Below are positions 1-6,336 of a stretch of 6,925 nt of DNA, piece after piece. The stretch covers positions 1-6,925 of the forward strand of contig JAAYMG010000344.1 of the NCBI GenBank assembly GCA_012521525.1, read 5' to 3'. Every line of letters starts with the position of its first letter. The stretch's first letter is position 1. The notes below the pieces were generated by a model that made no database searches, was not told the DNA's origin, and worked only from the letters and a program-made list of their open reading frames with translations. The DNA is from Clostridiales bacterium (lineage in GTDB: Bacteria > Bacillota > Clostridia > Oscillospirales > JAAYOS01). The position numbers and the translations under genes were made by a program.

Positions 1-1113
1 CGGGATGTTCAACCCCTCAAAATTCCCTTGCTGCGTGATATCAAACCTTTCGTTGAACTGCCTTCCCGGATCCCGGCCGAGAACTTCTTCGACTTCCCGG
101 GGCGACAGCAGGTAGTATCTTCCCTCAACACCCTCGCTGTCCGCGTCCTGCGCGCTGTAAAAAGCCCCCTCCGGCGACCTCATTTCCCGGCTCACATACT
201 GCAGAACCTTTTCGGCAACATTTTTGTAAAGTTCCCTGCCGGTAACCTGATATGCTTCCAAATAGGCGATGGTAAGCAGAGCATTGTCATACAGCATTTT
301 TTCAAAGTGGGGCACAAGCCATTTGTTGTCCGTTGAATATCTGGAAAAGCCATATCCGATATGGTCAAACAGCCCGCCGCGGTACATGGCTTCCAGTGTC
401 TTTTCGACCATCCCGATCGCCCGGGCACTGTTTTCGTAAATGGCGTACCTCAGCAAAAACATCAGGTTGTGCGGGGCAGGAAATTTCGGTGCGTTTCCGA
501 ATCCCCCGTATTCCCTGTCAAACCGGCGTATAAACGAACCCGCGGCAGTCTTCATCACTTCGCGGTCGATTTCCCTTTCGGACAGGTCGCCCTCCTTTTC
601 TTCCTCAAGCAATATTTCCACGATCTTGTTTCCTGAACGTACCAAAGCATCCCTGTCATTGGACCATAGCTCTGCGATTTCCTCAAGCAGCTCTACCAGG
701 CCTCTCATTCCGCTCCTCCCATGCCTGGGCAGATAAGTGCCTGCATAGAACGGCTTCTGGTCAGGGGTCATTATGATGGTAAGAGGCCAACCCCCGTGTC
801 CCGTCAGCGCCATGCACACATTCATATACACCGCGTCGACATCCGGTCTTTCTTCCCTGTCCACCTTTATAGGCACAAAGTGCCGATTGAGTATTTCAGC
901 CACTTCCGTATCCTCAAAAGATTCATGCGCCATCACATGACACCAGTGGCAGGTGGAATAACCTATGGAAAGGAAGACAGGTTTATCTTCCGATTTGGCT
1001 TTGGAGAAGGCTTCTTCACCCCAGGGATACCAGTCTACAGGGTTGTAAGCGTGCTGAAGGAGGTAAGGGGACTTTTCATGGATCAGTCTGTTGGCCTGAA
1101 TATTTGCCGACAC
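1..1113 (-). CDS. YyaL/DUF255 thioredoxin-domain protein, N-terminal part
   Basis: The minus frame is open from a GTG at 1113 to the window edge: 371 codons without a stop. The GTG has AAGGTG (1122-1127) 8 nt upstream, which decides the start. The N-terminus carries the hallmark of the DUF255 family (B. subtilis YyaL, human SPATA20): residues 12-31 contain EKSPYLLQHAYNPVDWYPW, followed by a thioredoxin-like active site CHWC with C55 and C58 inside IGYSTCHWCHVMAHESF, then KVDREERPD, GGWPL (107-111) and TYLPR (126-130). From about residue 190 the second, alpha/alpha-barrel (six-hairpin glycosidase-like) domain begins: APKF (208-211), HFEKMLYDNALL (269-280), SAQDADSEG (320-328). The family is usually about 600-700 residues, so roughly half lies outside the window. 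No signal peptide is visible, so it is probably cytoplasmic. Biochemical function is not established for the family. I see no clear promoter. Family call is very secure. Confidence 0.96.
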   Translation of the reverse strand, partial: MSANIQANRLIHEKSPYLLQHAYNPVDWYPWGEEAFSKAKSEDKPVFLSIGYSTCHWCHVMAHESFEDTEVAEILNRHFVPIKVDREERPDVDAVYMNVCMALTGHGGWPLTIIMTPDQKPFYAGTYLPRHGRSGMRGLVELLEEIAELWSNDRDALVRSGNKIVEILLEEEKEGDLSEREIDREVMKTAAGSFIRRFDREYGGFGNAPKFPAPHNLMFLLRYAIYENSARAIGMVEKTLEAMYRGGLFDHIGYGFSRYSTDNKWLVPHFEKMLYDNALLTIAYLEAYQVTGRELYKNVAEKVLQYVSREMRSPEGAFYSAQDADSEGVEGRYYLLSPREVEEVLGRDPGRQFNERFDITQQGNFEGLNIP

Positions 1114-1383
1114 GCGAGCATCACCTTATTTCAACATGTAAAATGTTCTATAATTAGTTTTTCCCGTTGCACTTTGATATTTGCCACTAATGGATCATTT
1201 GATACAAAACATTCTGTATCCATATCAAAATGACATTAAATATAACAGATCATTTACTTATTGGCATAAAGCAAACGGTATGGTAATATCAGGAATAGTA
1301 AGAAAACCTGATTTTGAAGGGAGTTTTTTGTTTGAAAGTATCATCTTCAATAAAGCAAACATTGCCTTATCAAAGCAAGGAAA

Positions 1384-1398
1384 GGACAGTGACTGTCC
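1384..1398. promoter_or_regulatory. Perfect 15-bp dyad GGACAGT-G-ACTGTCC
   Basis: Seven-base arms are exactly complementary around one central base. It lies 20 bp before the ATG of the 50-codon ORF and directly abuts its possible Shine-Dalgarno GAGGAG (1399-1404). The odd-length, tightly spaced symmetry fits a dimeric repressor site better than a terminator: an RNA hairpin could not close on a one-base loop and no T-run follows. I do not recognise the motif as a known regulator's consensus. Confidence 0.4.
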
Positions 1399-1418
1399 GA
1401 GGAGCATAACTTGCCCAA

Positions 1419-1571
1419 ATGAGCCTGCCGGAAGGCTGTCTGACGTATGTCAAATGGAAGGAAGCGCAGGATAAGGCAGGCAAAAATCCCTGGCCGCAGG
1501 ATACCGCTATTCTTAAAAGGGATGCGGGTGAATATGTTGGATTCATCAAACTAGTAGCCGGCAAAAACTAA
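1419..1571 (+). CDS. Hypothetical 50-residue protein or gene remnant
   Basis: An ATG ORF of 50 codons, beginning MSLPEGCLTYVKWKEAQ and ending GFIKLVAGKN. It resembles no family I can name. Codon choice (GAA/AAA/CTG/CCG/GGC rich) looks like that of the real genes here and unlike the AT-rich sequence just upstream, which suggests true coding or a coding fragment. An in-frame TAA at 1407-1409 rules out a longer start. GAGGAG at 1399-1404 is 14 nt from the ATG, further than ideal. An intrinsic terminator sits about 70 nt after the stop (1643-1678). The product is charged and contains two Trp, one Cys and no membrane segment. It could be a small standalone protein or the 3' piece of a gene whose 5' part was lost. 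Confidence 0.35.
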   Translation: MSLPEGCLTYVKWKEAQDKAGKNPWPQDTAILKRDAGEYVGFIKLVAGKN

Positions 1572-1642
1572 ATCCTGTATTAGCATCGGCCCAAAGTATG
1601 AAAGACGGGTATTTATAAAGCGCAATTTTTGAAAAATCAATA

Positions 1643-1678
1643 GACCCTGCTGATAATGTAAATGCAGGGTTCTTTTTT
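1643..1678 (+). terminator. Intrinsic terminator after the 50-codon ORF
   Basis: Stem ACCCTGC (1644-1650) pairs exactly with GCAGGGT (1664-1670) over a 13-nt AT-rich loop, with a possible extra G-T pair at the base, and is followed by TCTTTTTT (1671-1678). This is a textbook Rho-independent terminator on the plus strand. It would end transcription through 1419-1571 and separates it from the GNAT remnant. Confidence 0.8.
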
Positions 1679-1690
1679 AATGAACAATGT

Positions 1691-1720
1691 TTTTCATAGC
1701 TGCCGACAGACCATTATTAT
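1691..1720 (+). promoter_or_regulatory. Possible promoter of the GNAT remnant
   Basis: TTTTCA (1691-1696) and TATTAT (1715-1720) are separated by 18 bp, about 38 bp before the ATG at 1758. The -10 matches 5 of 6 consensus bases and the -35 about 4 of 6. The location between a terminator and a gene start supports it, but the match alone is weak. Confidence 0.35.
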
Positions 1721-1757
1721 AAAGAGAGGATCTACATACTAGTAAGGAGACTGATCA

Positions 1758-2015
1758 ATGAAAATCGTTTATGCAAGCGAACAGGATTCCCAATTCATAT
1801 TTGATAATGACAAACATCTGCCCGGGGATTTTGTACTTTCAAAGATAAGCGACAGAGAAATCATTATAGCTAAAGATAATGATGTAAACGTCGGATGGTT
1901 AAGGTACGGATACTTTTGGGACAACATCCCGTTCATGAACATGCTGTTTGTCCTGGACGGGCATAGGAACAGAGGGATCGGCTGTTATGTCGCTCATACG
2001 CATTCATATCTCTAA
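1758..2015 (+). pseudogene. GNAT-family N-acetyltransferase, 3'-truncated
   Basis: The ORF has a good start: AAGGAG (1744-1749) lies 8 nt before the ATG. The 85 residues match the N-terminal half of a small clostridial-type GNAT family: a beta-strand start MKIVYASEQD, FDNDKHL, GWLRYGYFWDNIPFMNMLFVLDGHR, then the acetyl-CoA pyrophosphate loop R70-x-x-G73-x-G75 (RNRGIG). Intact relatives continue for roughly 60-70 residues with a helix starting K-x-L-V, then a TST...AQ.FYRKLGY-like strand and helix. Here the frame instead reads CYVAHTHSYL and stops, and I see no convincing continuation in any frame before the terminator at 2123. Without that half, acetyl-CoA binding and catalysis would be lost, so it is most likely a pseudogene left by a deletion or rearrangement near 1982. 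A retained promoter and ribosome site suggest the loss may be recent. Confidence 0.75.
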
Positions 2016-2122
2016 CATACAGGATTCCGGATGAAAGCCTATGGCAGTCAGATAGACAGGGATCCTGATTTAGACTCTGTGCATTAAACCTGCGATCCAA
2101 ATCCCGTACTTAGAGGCATTGC
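2016..2122. other. Noncoding debris after the GNAT break
   Basis: The 107 bp between the premature stop and the terminator contain only short frames. In the GNAT frame an 18-codon ATG ORF begins at 2031 (MKAYGSQIDRDPDLDSVH), preceded by HTGFR. A GFRM string at about the right distance after RNRGIG is faintly reminiscent of the family's GY-K/R-M segment, but the rest does not align, so I do not claim continuity. Confidence 0.3.
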
Positions 2123-2154
2123 AAAAGACCCGTACATTATCGTACGGGCCTTTT
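2123..2154. terminator. Bidirectional terminator between GNAT remnant and esterase
   Basis: AAAAG-A-CCCGTAC (2123-2135) pairs with GTACGGG-C-CTTTT (2142-2154) around the loop ATTATC, with a single A/C mismatch. Read leftward it follows the esterase stop by 22 nt and ends in TCTTTT. Read rightward it ends in CCTTTT. The near-symmetry lets it serve both convergent units. Confidence 0.85.
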
Positions 2155-2176
2155 ATCACTATTTCAGTTTTTAAGG

Positions 2177-3712
2177 TCAGTGCTCGACCTTGATGTTTTC
2201 AAATATGTTGAAATTCGGAGCGTACTTGCGGCACAGCTCGAGCAGCTCGTTGTCATGGTTGTGGCCTACATAAGACTTGACGTCAAATATCATGCAGGCT
2301 TCGTCTTCCGGGGTGACAGCCGGCCACTCAGGCAGCGACGGGTTGTTCGGGTTGCCGGTGCGCGCGAAGTTCACGAATGCGGAAGCCATCTGCTCCTGGA
2401 GTTCGTCCGATCCCGGGAAGTTGCAGTATTCGACCATCTCGGCATTGTGGAAGAAGAACGGGATGTCCGCGCAGTGCCACGGCGCCTTGCCGTTGTCGAT
2501 CGGCATCTCGGCCACGAACATGTATGAGTATGTAGGAGCTTCGGTATATTTAGCCTTTTCGGTCACATAGCGCTTTACCGCCGGACGGAATACCGTATCG
2601 ATCACGAGGACATCGAGCGGGTTGGATGTGGGATATGCTTTCTTGAAAGCGGCGATGATCTCATCCGCATGCTCCATACCGTAGAACTTGCCGACAGCCT
2701 CACGTACCTCTTCATCCGTAGCGGTCTTCCTGTTTTTGAGGCCGGGGCCGAAGCCGAGGAACTCGCCGATGACGGAACCTACCATCAAAGGTGTCTTCTT
2801 CTGGCGCTCGGAGAAACCGGCAAACAGTGCTTCACCCAGGTACCAGCCGTTGGGCTTCGGTCCGAATGCCATTGCGCCCCTCCTGCCTACGACCTCAAGG
2901 TAGGCATCTATCAGCGGCCTGTACGGAACCGCCGCCAGTTCTTCGCCGGTCTTGACGTTCAGCTTCTCCATCAGCTTGGGAAGCACGTCGGACAAGTCGA
3001 TGCTGAACATGTCGCGATCGGTCGTTCCGGACATTACGATACCCTTTTGGAAAAGGTTGTCCGCCGCAGGGGTCTGGCAGAGGGAGCTGACCTTCATACC
3101 GCCGCCGGATTGTCCGAAGATGGTGACATTGTTCGGGTCTCCTCCGAAGTTCTCGATATTTTCATTTACCCACTGCAGGGCCGCGACCAGGTCAGCATTG
3201 CCGACGTTTGCGGAGTTCCAGTACTTTTCGCCCAGCGAAGATACGTCAAAATAACCCAGGATGTTGAGACGGTGATTGAGTGTCACTACAACCAGGTCTC
3301 CGTAAACGCTCAGGGCCTCGCCGTCGTATGCGACCTGCTCAATGCCCGAGCCTGCCGCAAATCCGCCGCCGTGCAGCCATACCATGACCGGCTTCTTTGC
3401 ATTTCTGTCCAGGCTCTGGGTCCAAATGTTGAGGTACTGGCAGTTTTCATCTTCCGGCCAGTAGCGGTGCGGAACGAGCAGTTCACCGGTTGACGGCTTC
3501 GGAGCATCGACCAGCGGGCATACATAGCCATAGTTCAGAGCATCTTTGACGCCCTCCCACGGCTGCACCGGAGTCGGCATCTCCCAGCGTTTCGCGTCGG
3601 CGTACTTGATGCCGCGGAAAACATAGGTGGAGTCGATCTGGAAGCCGCGGAGCTTCCCTGCCTTTGTCTCTACGATGGGAGCATCATAGGTGCATACAAA
3701 CTTTCTTGCCAT
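2177..3712 (-). CDS. Type-B carboxylesterase (para-nitrobenzyl esterase family)
   Basis: A 511-residue serine hydrolase of the alpha/beta-hydrolase carboxylesterase type-B family, which cleaves carboxylic esters. The ATG at 3712 is preferred over an in-frame TTG at 3733 because AAAGGGG (3722-3728) lies 9 nt before it. Numbering from that ATG: FRGIKYA near 32-38, EDENCQYLNIW (about 87-97, the family's EDCLYLN segment), oxyanion-hole HGGG (114-117), nucleophile elbow FGQSGGG with Ser202, likely acid Glu317 in GSVIGEF, and catalytic His413 in APWHCADIPFFF. The C-terminal FARTGNPN...WP motif is also typical. Length is normal. No signal peptide is seen, so it is probably cytoplasmic, acting on small imported acylated substrates. 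Odd point: Gln replaces the usual Glu before the nucleophile and Gly the usual Ala after it. It is divergent from the oxidoreductase at 4103 and closes with its own terminator. Substrate unknown. Confidence 0.95.
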   Translation of the reverse strand: MARKFVCTYDAPIVETKAGKLRGFQIDSTYVFRGIKYADAKRWEMPTPVQPWEGVKDALNYGYVCPLVDAPKPSTGELLVPHRYWPEDENCQYLNIWTQSLDRNAKKPVMVWLHGGGFAAGSGIEQVAYDGEALSVYGDLVVVTLNHRLNILGYFDVSSLGEKYWNSANVGNADLVAALQWVNENIENFGGDPNNVTIFGQSGGGMKVSSLCQTPAADNLFQKGIVMSGTTDRDMFSIDLSDVLPKLMEKLNVKTGEELAAVPYRPLIDAYLEVVGRRGAMAFGPKPNGWYLGEALFAGFSERQKKTPLMVGSVIGEFLGFGPGLKNRKTATDEEVREAVGKFYGMEHADEIIAAFKKAYPTSNPLDVLVIDTVFRPAVKRYVTEKAKYTEAPTYSYMFVAEMPIDNGKAPWHCADIPFFFHNAEMVEYCNFPGSDELQEQMASAFVNFARTGNPNNPSLPEWPAVTPEDEACMIFDVKSYVGHNHDNELLELCRKYAPNFNIFENIKVEH

Positions 3713-3748
3713 CTGTGTATTCCCCTTTATCAATAAATTTTTACGGAT

Positions 3749-3777
3749 AGTATAAGTATAACGTTAAATCCAGTAAA
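3749..3777 (-). promoter_or_regulatory. Promoter of the esterase gene
   Basis: Read on the minus strand: TTTACT (3777-3772), 17 bp, TATACT (3754-3749). A second TATACT copy overlaps the spacer end (3760-3755). The expected transcript start is near 3742, giving a leader of about 30 nt with the ribosome site AAAGGGG at 3728-3722. The spacer holds the 8-bp palindrome TAACGTTA (3759-3766), with the central CG common in LacI-family operators, so this may be a repressor site. Confidence 0.65.
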
Positions 3778-3991
3778 TAACAAGATATAAAATAAAATAA
3801 AAGCATCTGCATCTGCACCATAGTATCACATAGGCGATTACCAGGGATCATCAAAGCAGACAGACATAACCTGAACTTAAATAGCCGAGATAGCTGCAAT
3901 GAACTTATGAAACCGGAACTGTAGTAGTAAACTCATGAAAAAACAGAAATAAATATCAAATTTATGCAAAATAATGTAACATTGGCTATCA
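3778..3991. other. AT-rich core of the divergent control region
   Basis: These 214 bp lie between the two back-to-back promoters and contain no credible ORF. Visible items: a short iteration GCATCTGCATCTGCA near 3802-3816; two near-identical 11-mers AACTTATGAAA (3902-3912) and AACTCATGAAA (3930-3940), 28 bp apart on the same strand; and A-runs around 3784-3800 and 3938-3962 that could bend DNA. No other strong hairpin or RNA element was recognised. Confidence 0.5.
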
Positions 3992-4020
3992 TTTACTTTT
4001 CCCCTGCCATGCAATATAAT
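3992..4020 (+). promoter_or_regulatory. Promoter of the oxidoreductase gene
   Basis: TTTACT (3992-3997), 17-bp spacer, perfect TATAAT (4015-4020). The predicted transcript start is near 4027, leaving a leader of about 75 nt. The -35 hexamer and spacer length are the same as in the divergent esterase promoter, so both should be read by the same vegetative sigma factor. Confidence 0.75.
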
Positions 4021-4027
4021 AAATAAT

Positions 4028-4044
4028 ATACTAAAGCTTAGTAT
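4028..4044. promoter_or_regulatory. Palindrome at the predicted +1 of the oxidoreductase transcript
   Basis: ATACTAA (4028-4034) and TTAGTAT (4038-4044) are exact inverted repeats around AGC. The site sits immediately downstream of TATAAT, where a bound repressor would block initiation. In RNA the three-base loop would allow only a weak, AU-rich hairpin, so a DNA-binding role is more likely. The LacI-family product of 5301-6314 is one candidate binder, although the centre is AGC rather than CG. Confidence 0.5.
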
Positions 4045-4102
4045 CAAGTACCGCTTAGAATAATGTACCTCTTCCCATTTTCATTACCCGGAGGTTATGC
4101 AC

Positions 4103-5089
4103 ATGAAGGAAATCAAGCTCGGTACAATAGGTTCCGGGACCATAGTGAATTCAATACTTGATAACGTGAAACTGACTGACGGCATAAGCCTTGAGGCCGT
4201 TTATTCAAGAAGCGAAGAAAAAGGCCGCGAACTTGCCGCCAGGTACGGCGCGGATAAAGTATACACGGATATGGAAGGTTTCCTGTCCGATGAGGAAATC
4301 AACGTTGTGTACATCGCAACGCCTAATATCCTTCACTATGAACAGACAAAAAAAGCTCTGCTTGCTGGCAAAAGCGTTATCTGCGAGAAGCCGTTCTGCA
4401 CCAGAGCGGACCTGGCAAGGGAACTTATTTCGCTTGCAAAGGAGAGGCGTCTTTTCCTGGTTGAGGCAGCCCCTACGTCTTTCCTGCCGAACTTCGAGGT
4501 CTTGAAAAGGGAGCTCCCTAAAATAGGAAGCATAAAACTGGTTTTAAGCAACTACAGCCAATACTCAAGCAGATATGAGCGCCTGCTCGGCGGAGAAGTG
4601 CCAAACATCTTCAACCCCGAGTTCGCAGGCGGGAGCCTGATGGATATAAATTTCTACAATGTATATCTGAATGTTGCCTTGTTCGGAAAGCCTGTGAAAG
4701 CCGTATATTATCCCAACATCTTCAAAAACCTCATTGATACCTCGGGGATCCTGATCATGCAGTACGACGGATTTGTGAGCAGTTGTGCCGGCGCAAAGGA
4801 CACATGGGGCATAAATTCGTTCCAGATCGAGGGCGACGGAGGCTATATCTATATCAGGGACGGCAGCAACGGAATCGCCGAAGTCGAAGTCGTCACCAAA
4901 ACTTCAAGGGAAACATTCAATCTCCAGGATAACCCTGACAGGTGGTTTTACGAGGTCCGGAAGCTGACCCGGCTTCTTTTGAACGACGATTATCATGAGA
5001 TATACCGGAGGCTGGATATCACTCTTGATGTCGTTGAGGTTATGGAAAATGCGAGAAAAGAAGCAGGCATCCTTTTCCCGGGCGACTGA
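4103..5089 (+). CDS. Gfo/Idh/MocA-family NAD(P)-dependent oxidoreductase
   Basis: A 328-residue cytoplasmic dehydrogenase of the glucose-fructose oxidoreductase / inositol dehydrogenase family, which oxidises or reduces sugars and related polyols. The ATG at 4103 has GGAGG (4090-4094) 8 nt upstream; the in-frame ATG at 4097 is only 2 nt from it and is rejected. The N-terminal Rossmann fold shows KLGTIGSGTI (nucleotide-binding glycines at 7, 10, 12), then VYSRSEEKG, IATPNILHYEQTKKALLAGK and the family's E95-K96-P97 with the conserved lysine. The substrate domain has GGSLMDINFYNVYL with D181 and Y185. A Tyr at the latter place, rather than the His of many relatives, recalls glucose-fructose oxidoreductase and dimeric dihydrodiol dehydrogenase. 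Length is typical. It is transcribed from its own promoter with an operator-like palindrome at +1, and I see no convincing terminator after it. Substrate and cofactor preference cannot be read. Confidence 0.93.
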   Translation: MKEIKLGTIGSGTIVNSILDNVKLTDGISLEAVYSRSEEKGRELAARYGADKVYTDMEGFLSDEEINVVYIATPNILHYEQTKKALLAGKSVICEKPFCTRADLARELISLAKERRLFLVEAAPTSFLPNFEVLKRELPKIGSIKLVLSNYSQYSSRYERLLGGEVPNIFNPEFAGGSLMDINFYNVYLNVALFGKPVKAVYYPNIFKNLIDTSGILIMQYDGFVSSCAGAKDTWGINSFQIEGDGGYIYIRDGSNGIAEVEVVTKTSRETFNLQDNPDRWFYEVRKLTRLLLNDDYHEIYRRLDITLDVVEVMENARKEAGILFPGD

Positions 5090-5300
5090 GTTTTATCGGC
5101 AGTAAAGCCGCTTTCGAGGAGCGCAGGCATTTTCCGCTATTGAAATTTACAGGCCGGATCCCGCTAATGTTCCTATGGTATAGAATTTGATTAAGCTGCT
5201 TAAGAAGCAAAGCTGGATTGGGTTAGGTGTATAGGCAAAAGCTTGAATTTGAACAGGCCATATGTTAATATGTGAAAAACAAAAATTCCGGAGGAGAGAT
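5090..5300 (+). other. Intergenic leader between oxidoreductase and LacI regulator
   Basis: This 211-bp gap has no ORF of note. A weak 4-bp hairpin CGGC-AGTAAA-GCCG (5097-5110) follows the oxidoreductase stop but lacks a T-run, so read-through into the regulator gene is possible. A nested dyad at 5194-5214 (AGCT, then GCTT-AAG-AAGC at 5198-5208, then AGCT) lies about 30 bp before the regulator's -35 and could be an operator. Confidence 0.4.
5243..5271 (+). promoter_or_regulatory. Promoter of the LacI-family regulator gene
   Basis: TTGAAT (5243-5248), 17-bp spacer, TAATAT (5266-5271), with a transcript start expected near 5278 and the GGAGG ribosome site at 5290-5294. The dyad CATAT-GTTA-ATATG (5259-5272) covers the -10 element, a position that would suit autoregulation. 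Confidence 0.6.
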
Positions 5301-6314
5301 ATGTCGGATATCTCTATGAGGCAACTCGCCGAAATCCTTGGAGTAAGCGTGGCATCTGTATCCGTCGCTCTGCGCGGTCGCTCCGGCATATCGGAAGAGA
5401 CTCGCGCGCGCATATTGGAAGAAGCCCGCAAGCGAGGCTATGATATGTCCCGCCTTAGCTCCCCGCCAGTCAAAGGTCTCATTGAAGTCATAGATTTCTC
5501 ATATCACAAATCTGGAACGACGATCGACCAGTTTGCATACTATTCTCAGCTGCTGGAGGCCATCGGTTCCCGTCTTTCGGACGAAGGCTATGAGATGAGC
5601 GGACCGTACAACCCGGGCGAAGCGTCGTTCTCTTCCCGGCCAAAGGCACTGGGAGCGATCCTGATCGGTTCGATGATCTCGGACGATGAACTGCAGCGTT
5701 TTGCAAAATCCAAAGTCCCGTTTGTCGTCGCCGGAAATCCGATGACTCATACCCCGGTCAATTCTGTATCACATGATAACGTGGGCGGGATAACCGCAGC
5801 CGTCGATCATCTGTTATCATACGGACATACGCGCATCGGTTATATAAAGCTGACTGGCGGCGCGATCGGAGATGAGAGGTACCGAACGTTTGAGCAGGCC
5901 CTTTCGGCCAAAGGCCTGACACCGGCTTGCCTGTGGGACTTTTCGGACAGGTATTCCCCGTCAAGGCTCCCCGAATTGTCCGATCTGGCCGCGAAACTGG
6001 GAGGCGATCCTTACCCCGGCACCGCCGCCATTTGCGACGAAGACATGATAGCGATCATGTTTATGAGACTTATGCGTGACAAAGGGTTCATTCCCGGCAA
6101 AGACATTTCGGTAATTGGCTACGACGATGTCCCTGTAGCGGCGCTTATGGAACCCCCGCTTACTACGGTCCGCACTTTTGAGCCGCAGCTTGGAACATCC
6201 GCTGTGGAACTGTTGTTGTCATGCATTGCCAATCCGCATTTTCAATACCGGCACGTTTATATAGGCACCGAACTTATTGTCAGAGGTAGCACCGGACCGG
6301 TTTCAGGCAAATAA
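5301..6314 (+). CDS. LacI/GalR-family transcriptional regulator
   Basis: A 337-residue DNA-binding regulator. GGAGG (5290-5294) sits 6 nt before the ATG at 5301; an upstream in-frame start at 5262 falls inside the -10 region and is rejected. Residues 5-48 form the LacI helix-turn-helix: SMRQLAEILGVSVASVSVALRGRSGISEETRARILEEA reads as helix 1, recognition helix, and third helix. The recognition helix ends VSVALRG rather than the classical VSRVLNG, a variant also seen in a LacI subgroup. Residues from about 58 form the periplasmic-binding-like effector domain, with GAILIGS (118-124), VSHDNVGG (156-163), HLLSYGHTRIGYI (170-182), R193, AICDEDMIAI (243-252) and GYDDVPVAALMEPPLTTVR (273-291). Such proteins normally bind a sugar and repress nearby transport and catabolic genes, here plausibly the oxidoreductase, the esterase, the sugar-binding protein and itself. 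The hinge segment is short and lacks the usual Leu/Ala pattern. Effector unknown. Confidence 0.94.
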   Translation: MSDISMRQLAEILGVSVASVSVALRGRSGISEETRARILEEARKRGYDMSRLSSPPVKGLIEVIDFSYHKSGTTIDQFAYYSQLLEAIGSRLSDEGYEMSGPYNPGEASFSSRPKALGAILIGSMISDDELQRFAKSKVPFVVAGNPMTHTPVNSVSHDNVGGITAAVDHLLSYGHTRIGYIKLTGGAIGDERYRTFEQALSAKGLTPACLWDFSDRYSPSRLPELSDLAAKLGGDPYPGTAAICDEDMIAIMFMRLMRDKGFIPGKDISVIGYDDVPVAALMEPPLTTVRTFEPQLGTSAVELLLSCIANPHFQYRHVYIGTELIVRGSTGPVSGK

Positions 6315-6336
6315 CAAATATTCGCAATCAGCTGCT

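Larger units (their letters stand above)
1114..1757. other. AT-rich intergenic stretch, mostly without a recognisable gene
   Basis: Between the DUF255 start and the GNAT remnant there are 644 bp that are AT-richer than the flanking genes up to about 1380. Visible items are an imperfect dyad GATACA-8-TGTATC (1201-1220), two copies of ATAAAGCAAAC (1266-1276 and 1350-1360, 84 bp apart), a perfect 15-bp dyad (1384-1398), a 50-codon ORF (1419-1571), an A/T palindrome ATTTTT-G-AAAAAT (1625-1637) and an intrinsic terminator (1643-1678). A 97-codon TTG-start frame at 1181-1474 resembles no family I know. The stretch may be the remains of decayed genes. Confidence 0.6.

Noticed and set aside
721..1233. 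A 170-codon plus-strand open frame opposite the DUF255 gene
   Set aside because: Antisense to strongly conserved coding sequence, with no recognisable motif.
1181..1474. A 97-codon TTG-start ORF
   Set aside because: No good ribosome site, a composition shift midway, no recognised family, and it overlaps the better-looking 50-codon ORF in another frame.
1114..2122. Insertion sequence or integrated element explaining the GNAT break
   Set aside because: No transposase fragment, terminal inverted repeats or target-site duplication could be found.
2669..3493. A 274-codon plus-strand open frame opposite the esterase
   Set aside because: It lies wholly antisense to a gene with complete family motifs, and its translation shows no domain. 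It is a shadow of the esterase's codon bias.
3713..3733. Upstream TTG start for the esterase
   Set aside because: The added seven codons would include the AAAGGGG ribosome site that is correctly spaced for the ATG at 3712.
3908..3921. Catabolite-response (cre) site at TGAAACCGGAACTG
   Set aside because: The left half fits the TGWAANCG consensus but the right half does not, and the site is not symmetrical.
5262..5300. Upstream start adding 13 residues to the LacI regulator
   Set aside because: It falls before the expected transcript start, while the ATG at 5301 has an ideal GGAGG 6 nt away and begins just before the helix-turn-helix.
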